A stretch of 33,570 nucleotides of DNA, from NCBI GenBank assembly GCA_026391415.1, contig JAPLEL010000052.1, positions 1 to 33,570 of the forward strand. Reading direction: 5' to 3'. A program made the translations under genes and the position numbers. How positions within the stretch are numbered: the stretch's first letter is position 1; the number at the start of each line of letters is the position of its first letter. Origin of the DNA: Bacteroidota bacterium (GTDB lineage Bacteria; Bacteroidota; Bacteroidia; Chitinophagales; Chitinophagaceae). Under the pieces are notes generated by a model. It was given only the letters and a program-made list of their open reading frames with translations, searched no databases and was not told the origin of the DNA. Shown here one piece after another: positions 15,854 through 23,992 of this stretch.

Positions 15854-17113
15854 CTATTTTAAAACTTTCAATTTAACCATTTCTATACGGGTGTCACTTA
15901 CTGTAACTATATCAAACTTATAATTACCTATTATAATGGTTTCCTTTAGTTTAGGGATGGTTTGGTGCTCGTTAATAATATAGCCACTTAAGGTTTCAGA
16001 ATCAGATACCGGAAAATCCATTTTGTATTTTTCATTCAAATAATCGAGCTCCATCCGACCGCTAAACAGAAATTCGTTTTCGGTGAGTTGTTTTTCTTCG
16101 AATTCTTCTACGTCAAATTCATCATGAATTTCGCCAAAAATCTCTTCTAGCAAGTCTTCCATGGTTACAATACCTGCTGTTCCGCCAAACTCGTCTACTA
16201 CCCAAGCAATGCTTCTTCTTTCTTTGGTGAACTTATTTATAAGGTCGGTAGCACTCATACTTTCTGGTACGGCCATCATTGGGTGCATGATTGATTTAAC
16301 CGAATCTGGTTTTTGAAATAGGTCTAATTGGTGCACATATCCTAAAATAGAATCAATATTTTCGTCGTACACCACCAATTTACTTAAATGGGTACTAATA
16401 AAATGGGCTTTTAATTCTTCGATAGTTGTATGAATATCTACGCCTTCAATTTCGGTTCTTGGAACCAAGCACTGCCTAATTTTAACCATAGGTAAGCTCA
16501 ATGCATTCTCAAATAGTTCAGTATTTAATTCAGGATTGTCTTCGTCTTGTTCTTTGGTTTGCTGAAAAAAATGTTCTAGGTCTACTTTATTAAACGCATT
16601 GTTTTTATCGCTGATGCGCATATTAAAAATGTATTTCAAAATCCATTGCGCAATGTTTACAAAAAAACTGGCAACGGGTTGAAATAAAGAATAAAAAAAT
16701 TGTGCAATAGGAGCAAACACGCTAAGTAAACTATCGTTTCTTGCCCTGAAAATCGCCTTGGGTATGAATTCGCCAAAAATCAGTACCACTATAGTAGAGA
16801 GCAAAGTATCTACAATTAATTGAAGCACACCGTTTTTTAAATCGAAAGGTTTCCAGGCAATTGTTTTGAGTAATTCATCGAACAACAAACCATAAATCAC
16901 CAAAAAAATATTCAATCCAATTAAACAAGATCCAATAAATTTTGCAGGGTGCTCCATGAAATTGGCTAGTATCAAACCAGTTTTTTTGCCCTGTTTTTTT
17001 TTCAGTTCAATGCTTAATCTATTGGCGCTTACAAATGCAATTTCATAGCCTGCAAAAAAGCCAATCATCACAAGCGTGCCAATGATAGAAAGGATCATAT
17101 AGGTTTCAGACAT
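15854..17113 (-). CDS. CNNM/CorC-type membrane protein with CBS domains (hemolysin family)
   Basis: A 419-aa inner-membrane protein of the CNNM/CorC/HlyC family, proposed to handle Mg2+/Co2+ efflux or related ion transport. Domain order is canonical: an N-terminal DUF21 domain with three to four membrane helices (residues 1-180), a paired CBS module (about 205-325) containing V-P-R-T-E-I-E-G and ending with V-D-E-F-G-G-T-A-G-I-V-T-M-E-D-L-L-E-E-I-F-G-E-I, and a C-terminal CorC_HlyC domain (about 335-419). The gene follows lptC by 23 nt. GldE of gliding Bacteroidota belongs to the same family, but nothing here singles it out. True haemolytic activity is not implied. Confidence 0.9.
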   Translation of the reverse strand: MSETYMILSIIGTLVMIGFFAGYEIAFVSANRLSIELKKKQGKKTGLILANFMEHPAKFIGSCLIGLNIFLVIYGLLFDELLKTIAWKPFDLKNGVLQLIVDTLLSTIVVLIFGEFIPKAIFRARNDSLLSVFAPIAQFFYSLFQPVASFFVNIAQWILKYIFNMRISDKNNAFNKVDLEHFFQQTKEQDEDNPELNTELFENALSLPMVKIRQCLVPRTEIEGVDIHTTIEELKAHFISTHLSKLVVYDENIDSILGYVHQLDLFQKPDSVKSIMHPMMAVPESMSATDLINKFTKERRSIAWVVDEFGGTAGIVTMEDLLEEIFGEIHDEFDVEEFEEKQLTENEFLFSGRMELDYLNEKYKMDFPVSDSETLSGYIINEHQTIPKLKETIIIGNYKFDIVTVSDTRIEMVKLKVLK

Positions 17114-17136
17114 ATTGGAAAAATAGGATATTTTTT

Positions 17137-17727
17137 TTACTTAATAGTACTACTATCTGGGATCACTACAAAACTACCGGGTTGTATATGTTGAATATGG
17201 ATATCAGATAGGTTTTGATCGGAATTAAAACCTATCCCATTTAAACGTTGACGGGCAGGTTGCGACTGACTAATAAATACTTCTTTTTCTGTGTAAAATC
17301 GCTGGGCAATTTGGTCCCAGTAGAGTTCTTTGCAAATAAGGGTGTCGCCTTTTACATTAAAAACAATCACACTATCTCTTAAAAATATTTTGTTTTCGCT
17401 TTCATTATAACTACCGTATCGGGCAAACAATTTGCTTTCTACTTTTAAACTATCGTTATAGAAATCAACATGCAATGTTTTTGGGTATTCTATTTTTTTA
17501 CCATAGTCGTTCTGGGTTAACAACATCAATGGTGCTAAGAGTTTAGCCCTTGTTTTACCATTCTGACTCATGTAACTTTCTACTTGGTTTGCTTCGTCTA
17601 CACCCTTTACTTTCTTGCCCAAATCTCTTACCACATTTATATCATTCTCACAACCCACTAACACAAAAAAGCAGCCAAAAACAATGGCTGCTAATAGTGT
17701 TTGAATATGTATAATGTGTTTAGTCAT
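17137..17727 (-). CDS. lptC: LPS export protein LptC (lipoprotein form)
   Basis: A 196-aa LptC-like protein of the Lpt bridge that carries LPS from the inner to the outer membrane. The N-terminus has a hydrophobic stretch (residues 8-24) ending in the lipobox L-V-G-C at 23-26, so Cys26 is probably lipidated, unlike the simple membrane anchor of E. coli LptC. Beta-strand-rich repeats follow, for example L-H-V-D-F-Y-N-D-S-L-K-V-E-S and F-L-R-D-S-V-I-V-F-N-V-K-G-D-T-L, the pattern of the beta-jellyroll OstA-like fold. The start overlaps the stop of the upstream outer-membrane protein gene by 8 nt, so translation is probably coupled. Confidence 0.87.
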   Translation of the reverse strand: MTKHIIHIQTLLAAIVFGCFFVLVGCENDINVVRDLGKKVKGVDEANQVESYMSQNGKTRAKLLAPLMLLTQNDYGKKIEYPKTLHVDFYNDSLKVESKLFARYGSYNESENKIFLRDSVIVFNVKGDTLICKELYWDQIAQRFYTEKEVFISQSQPARQRLNGIGFNSDQNLSDIHIQHIQPGSFVVIPDSSTIK

Positions 17728-19072
17728 ATTTGCGAGGGATAAACCAAATATCGCTTAAACTTACCCCAACAGACAATCTAAAAAATCCTTCGGTAATATT
17801 ATTAACCGAAGTACCTCTTTTGCCAAATTGTAAACCTAAATTTAAAATAGTGAACTGATTGCTATAGTTGCTCCATTTTCTAATTGGCAAACCCATTCCC
17901 ATTGAACCGCCTGTTGTTTTTAAACTTTTAGCACCTGGAGTTGCATAGTCTTGTCCAGTAAAAAATCCAACTCTATAATTTACACTGCTCCAGTAGCCAT
18001 TGCCACTTACAGGGTCTGGTGAAATTTGTGCACCTAATTTAAACTGCCAATTATCAGACACTTGGTCTGTTTGATTATAGAACCTATATTGACTCCATTT
18101 GGTTGCGGTGTATTCTGCTCCCACACTCCACAAGTCAAATAAACCTCTTGGTGCTAATATTGTTTTTCTCAAAGTAATTCCTGCTGCATAAGAGCTGGGC
18201 ATTTGAATAGTCCCTTTGATATTGCTTTGAGAAAGTACCGTATCTATAGTAGTAACAGTACCTGTAGAAGTATATGACACAGTTGCACGATCAATATTTT
18301 GTTTGGCATTTAAGCGTTGACTCAAATTGCCTGATACGCCTAATCGAATCAAATAGTGTACAACAGTTTTATTGGCTAAATTGGTAATTGATTTAATGGG
18401 GAATTCATATTGACTTCCTCCAGATAAAAATAATCCGCCAAAATTAGTTACGGTACTTGATTTAGACTGTTTGTAAGCAATAGTATCATTTACAAATGCT
18501 ACCATGGTTGAAATATCTTTTCTTCCAAAGTTTACGCCGGTATTAAATCCTACACTAAACCCTTTCCATTTTTTTCCAACACCAATAAAAGCCTGGTTTA
18601 ATCCGCCAGAACCAGCATACAACCTGGCAATACTATCACCAGCCGCTCTTCCGTTTTCGGTTACAGAGTAACTAATTCTACTTAATGGCCTTAATCCAAA
18701 AGCAAAGCCAATACCTTTTTTCTTATTCAATGGCATACCAAGTGCAAAATAACTAGGCACAAAATAATTTGATACAAATTTGCCGCTTGGGTTATTACTT
18801 CTTAAAGTTCTTGAATCAACAGTTAAGCTGAAATCATAAGAAACCAAAAATAAATTAGAATAAGCAGCCGGATTTGAAAAGTTAATGGATTGTCCGTTGT
18901 TATTGGAGGTTCCATCGGCATAAGCTGCAGCTAGTCCACCCATAGAACTACTAATAATATGTTGGCCATGAAAAAAGTCGCCCATTCCATATCTAGAATA
19001 AGGTGAATTTTCTTGGGCTTGGGCAGTTAGTAGCGGAAATCCGAAAACTAGTACCATGAAAAACCTAAACAT
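17720..19072 (-). CDS. Outer-membrane beta-barrel protein of unknown function
   Basis: A 450-aa predicted outer-membrane protein. From the ATG at 19072 the first 20 residues are a signal peptide (M-F-R-F-F-M-V-L through A-Q-A before Gln). The mature start, E-N-S-P-Y-S-R-Y-G-M-G-D, then S-M-G-G-L-A-A-A-Y and I-N-F-S-N-P-A-A-Y-S, resembles barrel proteins of the FadL/PorV-like group seen in Bacteroidota. Alternating polar and hydrophobic strands with many Gly, Ser and Tyr run to the end. An upstream in-frame ATG would add seven residues and lengthen the overlap with coaX from 8 to 29 nt. Function is unknown, but the 8-nt overlaps with both coaX and lptC suggest a role tied to envelope or LPS assembly; this is inference. 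Confidence 0.8.
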   Translation of the reverse strand: MFRFFMVLVFGFPLLTAQAQENSPYSRYGMGDFFHGQHIISSSMGGLAAAYADGTSNNNGQSINFSNPAAYSNLFLVSYDFSLTVDSRTLRSNNPSGKFVSNYFVPSYFALGMPLNKKKGIGFAFGLRPLSRISYSVTENGRAAGDSIARLYAGSGGLNQAFIGVGKKWKGFSVGFNTGVNFGRKDISTMVAFVNDTIAYKQSKSSTVTNFGGLFLSGGSQYEFPIKSITNLANKTVVHYLIRLGVSGNLSQRLNAKQNIDRATVSYTSTGTVTTIDTVLSQSNIKGTIQMPSSYAAGITLRKTILAPRGLFDLWSVGAEYTATKWSQYRFYNQTDQVSDNWQFKLGAQISPDPVSGNGYWSSVNYRVGFFTGQDYATPGAKSLKTTGGSMGMGLPIRKWSNYSNQFTILNLGLQFGKRGTSVNNITEGFFRLSVGVSLSDIWFIPRKYD

Positions 19073-19793
19073 TGTTAAACTCACTGATCGCATAGAGGCC
19101 TTTATAAATTAGGTAAGAGTCGGCAAATATCTTGTTTTTTAGGTGAGGGACAAAAAAACCCATATCCCCCCCGGTTAATAGCACGTTAAAGTTGCTGTAT
19201 TTCAGGCTATAAGCCTCTATAATTCCATCAATTTCTTTTGCCATTCCTAAAATTACCCCGCTTAAAAGGTTGGTTTTGGTGTCGAAACCAATTAAAGAGA
19301 ACTGATTATCGGCCTCAATTAGGGGTAATAATGCGGTGTATTCGTGCATGGATCTAAACCGCATTTGCATACCCGGAGAGATACTTCCACCCAAAAACTC
19401 ATGAAATTTATTGATAAAATTATAGGTAATGCAAGAGCCTAGTCCAATCACCAAATTGTGTTGATTGGGAAACAAATCTACCGCTGCAGCACACAAAGCT
19501 AGTCGGTCTGCACCGATTGTTTCTGGCTTTCCAACAGGAGTGGTTAATGGAATCTTGCTAGTGTAAGAAAGTTTGTGATACTGTGTTTGACCTGCTAAAA
19601 TTGCTTCAGATGCAGGATTGTGGTTAATAACGGATGCTAAAATGGTTTTGCTTGGCTGGTATTGGTTTATGAGTGCTTGGATGGTTTCTGGCAGGTCGTT
19701 TTCAAGAACAATTAATTGCTCAAGCTCCCTATTTTTAAATACCGCACATTTTAAACGCGTATTGCCAAAATCAAAACAGCAGGTTGTTTGCAT
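19065..19793 (-). CDS. coaX: Type III pantothenate kinase
   Basis: A 242-aa CoaX, which phosphorylates pantothenate in the first step of coenzyme A synthesis. It belongs to the acetate/sugar kinase/actin fold: the phosphate-1 motif D-F-G-N-T-R-L-K at 8-15, the G-A-D-R-L-A motif that holds pantothenate, and the G-L-G-S-C-I-T-Y segment corresponding to the second phosphate-binding loop. The L-S-G-V-I-L-G motif and the late L-T-G-G-D block are also typical. It is the first gene of the coaX-omp-lptC-CorC operon and overlaps the outer-membrane protein gene by 8 nt. The CoaX identity is strong even though the loop is G-S-C-I-T-Y rather than the more common G-T-A-x-T-x-D. Confidence 0.92.
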   Translation of the reverse strand: MQTTCCFDFGNTRLKCAVFKNRELEQLIVLENDLPETIQALINQYQPSKTILASVINHNPASEAILAGQTQYHKLSYTSKIPLTTPVGKPETIGADRLALCAAAVDLFPNQHNLVIGLGSCITYNFINKFHEFLGGSISPGMQMRFRSMHEYTALLPLIEADNQFSLIGFDTKTNLLSGVILGMAKEIDGIIEAYSLKYSNFNVLLTGGDMGFFVPHLKNKIFADSYLIYKGLYAISEFNNV

Positions 19794-19929
19794 AAGTTGC
19801 TAAGTTAAAATACCGATTGCAGGGATATTTATCTGCGGCCCAAAATTAAGTGGTTGCGGCTTACATCTCTAATCAATTAATGGTTTGATGCAAAAATTTT
19901 CGGTTATTTGAACTTTTAATGGCAGTATT

Positions 19930-20808
19930 ATGAAAATCTCGGGGTTTACCATTATTCGAAATGCGGTGATGAATGATTACCCAATTGTGCAAGCAATTCG
20001 TTCCATTTTGCCAGTGGTAGACGAAATGATTGTATTAATTGGCGATTCCGAAGACACAACCATTGCCCTAATAGAATCTATCAATGATTCAAAAATAAAA
20101 ATTCACCACTCTGTTTGGAATAATAACCTACGAACTGGTGGATCGGTATTAGCAGAAGAAACCAACAAGGCATTTCAATTAATAGATCCGCAATCTGATT
20201 GGGCATTTTATATTCAGGGCGATGAAGTAGTACACGAAAAATATCACCCGGCAATTTTAGCTGCTTGTAATAACTATTTGGGCGATAAAAAAATAGAAGG
20301 ATTGCTATTTAACTATCTCCATTTTTATGGCACGTATGATTATATAGGAGATAGTAGAAAATGGTACCACAAAGAAGTGCGCATTATTAGAAACAATAAA
20401 AAAATAAAGCCTTACAAAGATGCGCAGGGCTTTAGGGTAGGGGAACACGAAGCAAAAATTGCAGTGAAACAAATTGATGCATTTGTATATCATTATGGTT
20501 GGGTAAAAAGCCCCGAACAGATGCTAAAAAAGCACAAAAATTTCAGCAAATTTTGGCACCCAGATCATGTGATTGAAGCTGGATTTAAAGAAATGGATTT
20601 TTGGGATTTTTCTGAATTTGATTCACTTCAATTATTTAAGGATACGCACCCATTGGTGATGCAAAAACGCATTCAAGAAAAAGGCTGGCAAATTAATATT
20701 GATATTAGTTTAAAAAAGTTTTCTTTTAAAAATAAGCTGCTATATTATTTCGAGAAAAAAACAGGAATAAGACTCTTTGATTTTAAGAATTATCGGGTGC
20801 TAAAATAA
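19930..20808 (+). CDS. GT2-like glycosyltransferase
   Basis: A 292-aa soluble glycosyltransferase-like protein. The N-terminus I-S-G-F-T-I-I-R-N-A with V-V-D-E-M-I-V-L-I-G-D-S-E-D-T-T matches the first nucleotide-binding strand and loop of GT-A family 2 proteins, with G-D-S-E-D-T-T in place of the more usual D-D-G-S-x-D-x-T. W-A-F-Y-I-Q-G-D-E-V-V-H takes the place of the DXD motif. The C-terminal half is rich in Trp, Phe, Lys and His, as in transferases acting on LPS or capsule sugars. Its 3' end overlaps the convergent polymerase/ligase gene by 26 nt. Substrate unknown; the surface-polysaccharide neighbourhood supports the call. Confidence 0.82.
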   Translation: MKISGFTIIRNAVMNDYPIVQAIRSILPVVDEMIVLIGDSEDTTIALIESINDSKIKIHHSVWNNNLRTGGSVLAEETNKAFQLIDPQSDWAFYIQGDEVVHEKYHPAILAACNNYLGDKKIEGLLFNYLHFYGTYDYIGDSRKWYHKEVRIIRNNKKIKPYKDAQGFRVGEHEAKIAVKQIDAFVYHYGWVKSPEQMLKKHKNFSKFWHPDHVIEAGFKEMDFWDFSEFDSLQLFKDTHPLVMQKRIQEKGWQINIDISLKKFSFKNKLLYYFEKKTGIRLFDFKNYRVLK

Positions 20809-21979
20809 TTTCTTGCTGCCATAAAATAGCAATGGGCCAAATGTGTAGAAAAGCGCCGTATTGATAGTTAAGTGTTGCTTCTGCCAGACAACTTATGGCA
20901 ATAGCAAATGACCAAATAATCAGTCCTTTATTTTTTTGTTTAAATCCTACTATTGCTGGATAAAATAGCCAGGCGCTAAACAATAATGTACCGCACCAGC
21001 CACTGCCCATCCACCAAAAAAGCCATTGGTTAAAAGGCCATCCAAATTCGGTATTTAGGCCTGTAAAATAATGTGCTAATGATTGATTTAATATTACTGG
21101 AATACTTGACCAGCCTATATTTGAGCCTTCTCCTGATTCTATTGATTTAAATGCGGCATAATTGAGAGCCCTTCTAGTTCCGTCTGAATAATTTGCATTG
21201 AATTTACCCGGCTGAAATTGTTGCCAATCCCAAATGGTGTAGGCAATTTTTTGTTGAACAGTTGGAAATAAATAGTAAGCAGCACTTGCCAATAATACCA
21301 CTAATAAAATAGATACTAAAACTTGAAATGCTTTAATGTTTTTATTTTCTACTACCTGCAATACACTATAGGTAATAAGTGTAAAAAATAGTAAAACCCA
21401 ACCGGTTCTTACGGCTAAAAAAAGAATTAAAATTGAGAGTAATAATACAAGTATAAAGCGGATTTTTTTTGTAAAAAAAGAGACATTTAATAAAAACAAA
21501 ATACTACTACACAAAAGTATAGAAAACCGCACGTGATCGGTATCCATAAAAGTGGGTAATGCTTGCCCAGATCCTAATAAATCATAGGCACCAATTTGGT
21601 GATTGATATACCAATAAATTGGAAGTGCTAAACCAATTGCAGTTGCCGAAAGCCAACAATAAATCAGTTGTTTTTCAATCAATTGTTTTGGGATAGTTTT
21701 TACGACCAATACTGTTGCTGGATAAACCGCTAGTGTAAGTGCATAATCGAAATTAGCCATTGCCAAAGGATGCTGAAAAGCCCCTAAGGTCCAACAGCAC
21801 AATGGGGCAATACTCCAAACAAAAATAGGGTCTTTGTAATTGAATGATTTACTTTGAAACAATTGCCAAATAGCATAGATAGCCCATAGTCCTTGTACGA
21901 TTGACAATAGGGCCCTACTCCAGAATAATCCGGCTAGTAATAGAATAAATAAAAATATGGGTGCATTTTTTTTAATCAT
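20783..21979 (-). CDS. O-antigen ligase/polymerase-like membrane protein (Wzy/WaaL)
   Basis: A 398-aa polytopic membrane protein with about ten to eleven hydrophobic segments. The long loop in the second half (about residues 230-310), containing Y-S-D-G-T-R-R-A-L-N-Y and ending H-Y-F-T-G-L-N-T-E-F-G-W-P, fits the large periplasmic loop of the O-antigen ligase/polymerase superfamily (Wzy_C). Members either join O-antigen to lipid A-core or polymerise repeat units; sequence does not decide which. It is surrounded by GT2 genes, consistent with surface glycan assembly. The 3' end overlaps the convergent GT gene by 26 nt. The start at 21979 is followed at once by K-K-N-A and the first membrane helix. 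Confidence 0.8.
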   Translation of the reverse strand: MIKKNAPIFLFILLLAGLFWSRALLSIVQGLWAIYAIWQLFQSKSFNYKDPIFVWSIAPLCCWTLGAFQHPLAMANFDYALTLAVYPATVLVVKTIPKQLIEKQLIYCWLSATAIGLALPIYWYINHQIGAYDLLGSGQALPTFMDTDHVRFSILLCSSILFLLNVSFFTKKIRFILVLLLSILILFLAVRTGWVLLFFTLITYSVLQVVENKNIKAFQVLVSILLVVLLASAAYYLFPTVQQKIAYTIWDWQQFQPGKFNANYSDGTRRALNYAAFKSIESGEGSNIGWSSIPVILNQSLAHYFTGLNTEFGWPFNQWLFWWMGSGWCGTLLFSAWLFYPAIVGFKQKNKGLIIWSFAIAISCLAEATLNYQYGAFLHIWPIAILWQQEIILAPDNS

Positions 21980-22024
21980 GTGCTAAGACTATTCAATGCT
22001 ACAAAATTTTATGGAAAGAATTCG

Positions 22025-22057
22025 TTTTCAAAAAAAGCAGAACGCTTTTTTTGAAAA
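22025..22057. other. 14-bp perfect hairpin between divergent genes
   Basis: Arms 22025-22038 and 22044-22057 are perfect reverse complements (TTTTC, seven A, GC / GC, seven T, GAAAA) with a 5-nt loop AGAAC. It looks like an intrinsic terminator but lies upstream of both flanking genes, which point away from it. It could act in a leader, insulate the divergent units, or end a small transcript. Confidence 0.7.
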
Positions 22058-22140
22058 TTTATCAGCCAATTAGGCGAGTTATTATTTTTTTTGCGTGAAT
22101 TTGTAAACACTTGCTTTAAATTTAGGGCTAGCTAAACATT

Positions 22141-23070
22141 ATGTGGCATTCATTATTATCCGAAATACCCAAAGGAAACTTTAAAGCATTGGCGCGTGCC
22201 ATTTCTTTAGTTGAAAATGAAGTGCCTGGATTCGAAACTTTTTTACAAGAAATACCAACAGGAAATACACCAGTAACAGGTATTACAGGTCCTCCGGGGG
22301 CAGGAAAAAGCACCCTTGTTGATGCGCTAATCGGGCAATGGGTTTCGGCCGGAAAAAAAGTGGCGGTGCTTTGCGTAGACCCTTCATCACCTTTTCATTT
22401 GGGTGCATTATTGGGCGATAGAATACGCATGAGTGAATGGTATAATCAACCCTTGGTTTATATTCGATCTTTAGCAACCCGCGGTTCTTTGGGAGGATTA
22501 CATCCACATATTTTGGATATTGTAGCGTTATTACAAGCCGGCCATTTCGACCATATTATTGTAGAAACAGTAGGTGTAGGACAAAGTGAAATTGAAATCA
22601 CTGGTTTGGCCGATACAACTATTGTGGTACTAGTTCCTGAAGCCGGAGACGAGGTGCAAAATATGAAAGCGGGCTTAATGGAAATTGCGGATATTTTTGT
22701 TGTGAACAAAGCAGATCGGCCCGATGCAGATCGATTTGTAAAAAACTTACAAATGTTACTCACTGCTGCTCCACAACCCAATGGATGGGAATTGAAAGTA
22801 TTAAAAACAATCGCCTCCGAAAAAATTGGTATTGAGGAATTGGTTACTGAAATTAACCAACACATTCAAATACACCAACACAGTGATAGAAAAGTTTGGT
22901 TATTGGCCGAAAAAGCATGGCAGTTAATTCAAAGAGACCGAATGAAAGGAATGGATAAGAAATTATTGTACGAAGAAATTGATGCGTTAGTGGCTGATCC
23001 TTCTTTCAATTTATTTTCTTTCTGCGCAAAATATGCCAGTGCCACAAAAAACAATCGCCTTGAAAAATAG
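22141..23070 (+). CDS. meaB: Methylmalonyl-CoA mutase-associated GTPase MeaB
   Basis: A 309-aa G3E-family GTPase that loads and protects the adenosylcobalamin cofactor of methylmalonyl-CoA mutase (formerly called ArgK). Walker A G-P-P-G-A-G-K-S-T is at residues 50-58. It is followed by V-D-P-S-S-P-F near 82, the E-T-V-G-V-G-Q-S-E switch segment near 142, and N-K-A-D for guanine recognition near 183. The N-terminal helical part and the C-terminal dimerisation arm are of normal length. No mutase gene is in the window. The gene is flanked by glycosyltransferase genes and its 3' end lies 13 nt before the next start, so it may be cotranscribed with a GT by location only. Confidence 0.95.
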   Translation: MWHSLLSEIPKGNFKALARAISLVENEVPGFETFLQEIPTGNTPVTGITGPPGAGKSTLVDALIGQWVSAGKKVAVLCVDPSSPFHLGALLGDRIRMSEWYNQPLVYIRSLATRGSLGGLHPHILDIVALLQAGHFDHIIVETVGVGQSEIEITGLADTTIVVLVPEAGDEVQNMKAGLMEIADIFVVNKADRPDADRFVKNLQMLLTAAPQPNGWELKVLKTIASEKIGIEELVTEINQHIQIHQHSDRKVWLLAEKAWQLIQRDRMKGMDKKLLYEEIDALVADPSFNLFSFCAKYASATKNNRLEK

Positions 23071-23083
23071 CCAAGACCCTCCA

Positions 23084-23989
23084 ATGATTTCTGTTGTGAT
23101 GGCTACTTACAATGGCGCACAATATTTAGATGCACAATTAACAAGTATTCTAGCACAATCGTATAGCAATTTCGAAGTAGTAATTGTAGATGATGCATCT
23201 ATCGATGAAACAGTTGCTATTGTAAATAAGTATATGCAATTGCATGCAAATATTAGTTTGTATTGCAATAATACTAATCTAGGATATATTAAAACTTTCG
23301 AAAAAGGAATGAGCTTGGCAACAGGCGCATTTATTGCACTTAGCGATCAAGACGATATTTGGCAATTAAATAAATTGGCTGTTTTATTTGATGCAATGAA
23401 TGGCTATGAATTGGTATATAGTAATTCATTATTGGTAGATGAAAATGGAAACAGTACAGGTAAAAAAATGTCGGATATAAAAAATCAAATTAATTATACT
23501 GATTGTTTAATGTACACGATTGGTGCATGGGCTCCAGGGCATGCAATGTTGTTTAAAAAAGAATTGGCAGATCGTTGTATGCCTTTCCCTGCAATGGTTA
23601 CACACGATTTTTGGTTAGGATTTGTAGCGGCTTGCAGGGGCGAAGTACACTATGTAAATTTACCACTAGTTGATTATCGGCAACATGCATCAAATGCCAT
23701 AGGTGCAAATACACATTCCTATCAAAAAAGCAAATCAACTACTGCCGAAAAATTAAAGAAAGCACGTGCTAGAATGCAGCTATTGTTTGAAAAATGTCCG
23801 GAGTATTTGCCGCAAAAAAAAGTATTGGAGCAGATTAACGAGAGTTATCAAAACTATTCTTTTAAAAACAACCTACATAGAATGCTAGTATTTTTTAGGT
23901 ATAGAAACTTGATACTCGCGTACAAAAAAAAGTCTGCTTTAATGAAGCTATTGTTTTGCTTGAAAACATTTTTTAAAATAGACGCGTAG
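23084..23989 (+). CDS. GT2 glycosyltransferase (rhamnosyltransferase-like)
   Basis: A 301-aa family 2 glycosyltransferase, probably cytoplasmic and building a cell-surface glycan. M-I-S-V-V-M-A-T-Y-N-G is the first strand, V-D-D-A-S-I-D-E-T binds the nucleotide, and L-S-D-Q-D-D-I-W contains the metal-binding acidic residues; T-H-D-F-W-L is a further catalytic-region block. An upstream extension of 17 codons overlapping meaB is open, but the ATG at 23084 puts I-S-V-V at the N-terminus, as in the paralogue at 24958. It is convergent with the next GT gene, with 3 nt between stops. The D-Q-D-D-I-W signature is common in rhamnosyltransferase-like proteins; the sugar is not established. Confidence 0.88.
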   Translation: MISVVMATYNGAQYLDAQLTSILAQSYSNFEVVIVDDASIDETVAIVNKYMQLHANISLYCNNTNLGYIKTFEKGMSLATGAFIALSDQDDIWQLNKLAVLFDAMNGYELVYSNSLLVDENGNSTGKKMSDIKNQINYTDCLMYTIGAWAPGHAMLFKKELADRCMPFPAMVTHDFWLGFVAACRGEVHYVNLPLVDYRQHASNAIGANTHSYQKSKSTTAEKLKKARARMQLLFEKCPEYLPQKKVLEQINESYQNYSFKNNLHRMLVFFRYRNLILAYKKKSALMKLLFCLKTFFKIDA

Positions 23990-23992
23990 GTT

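Noticed and set aside
15854..17113. A haemolysin or virulence factor
   Set aside because: The family name is historical; the DUF21-CBS-CorC_HlyC layout points to ion transport.
22458..22865. A 135-codon minus-strand frame inside meaB
   Set aside because: Long by chance opposite a conserved GTPase; rich in Ser, Thr, Ile and Cys with no recognisable domain or start context.
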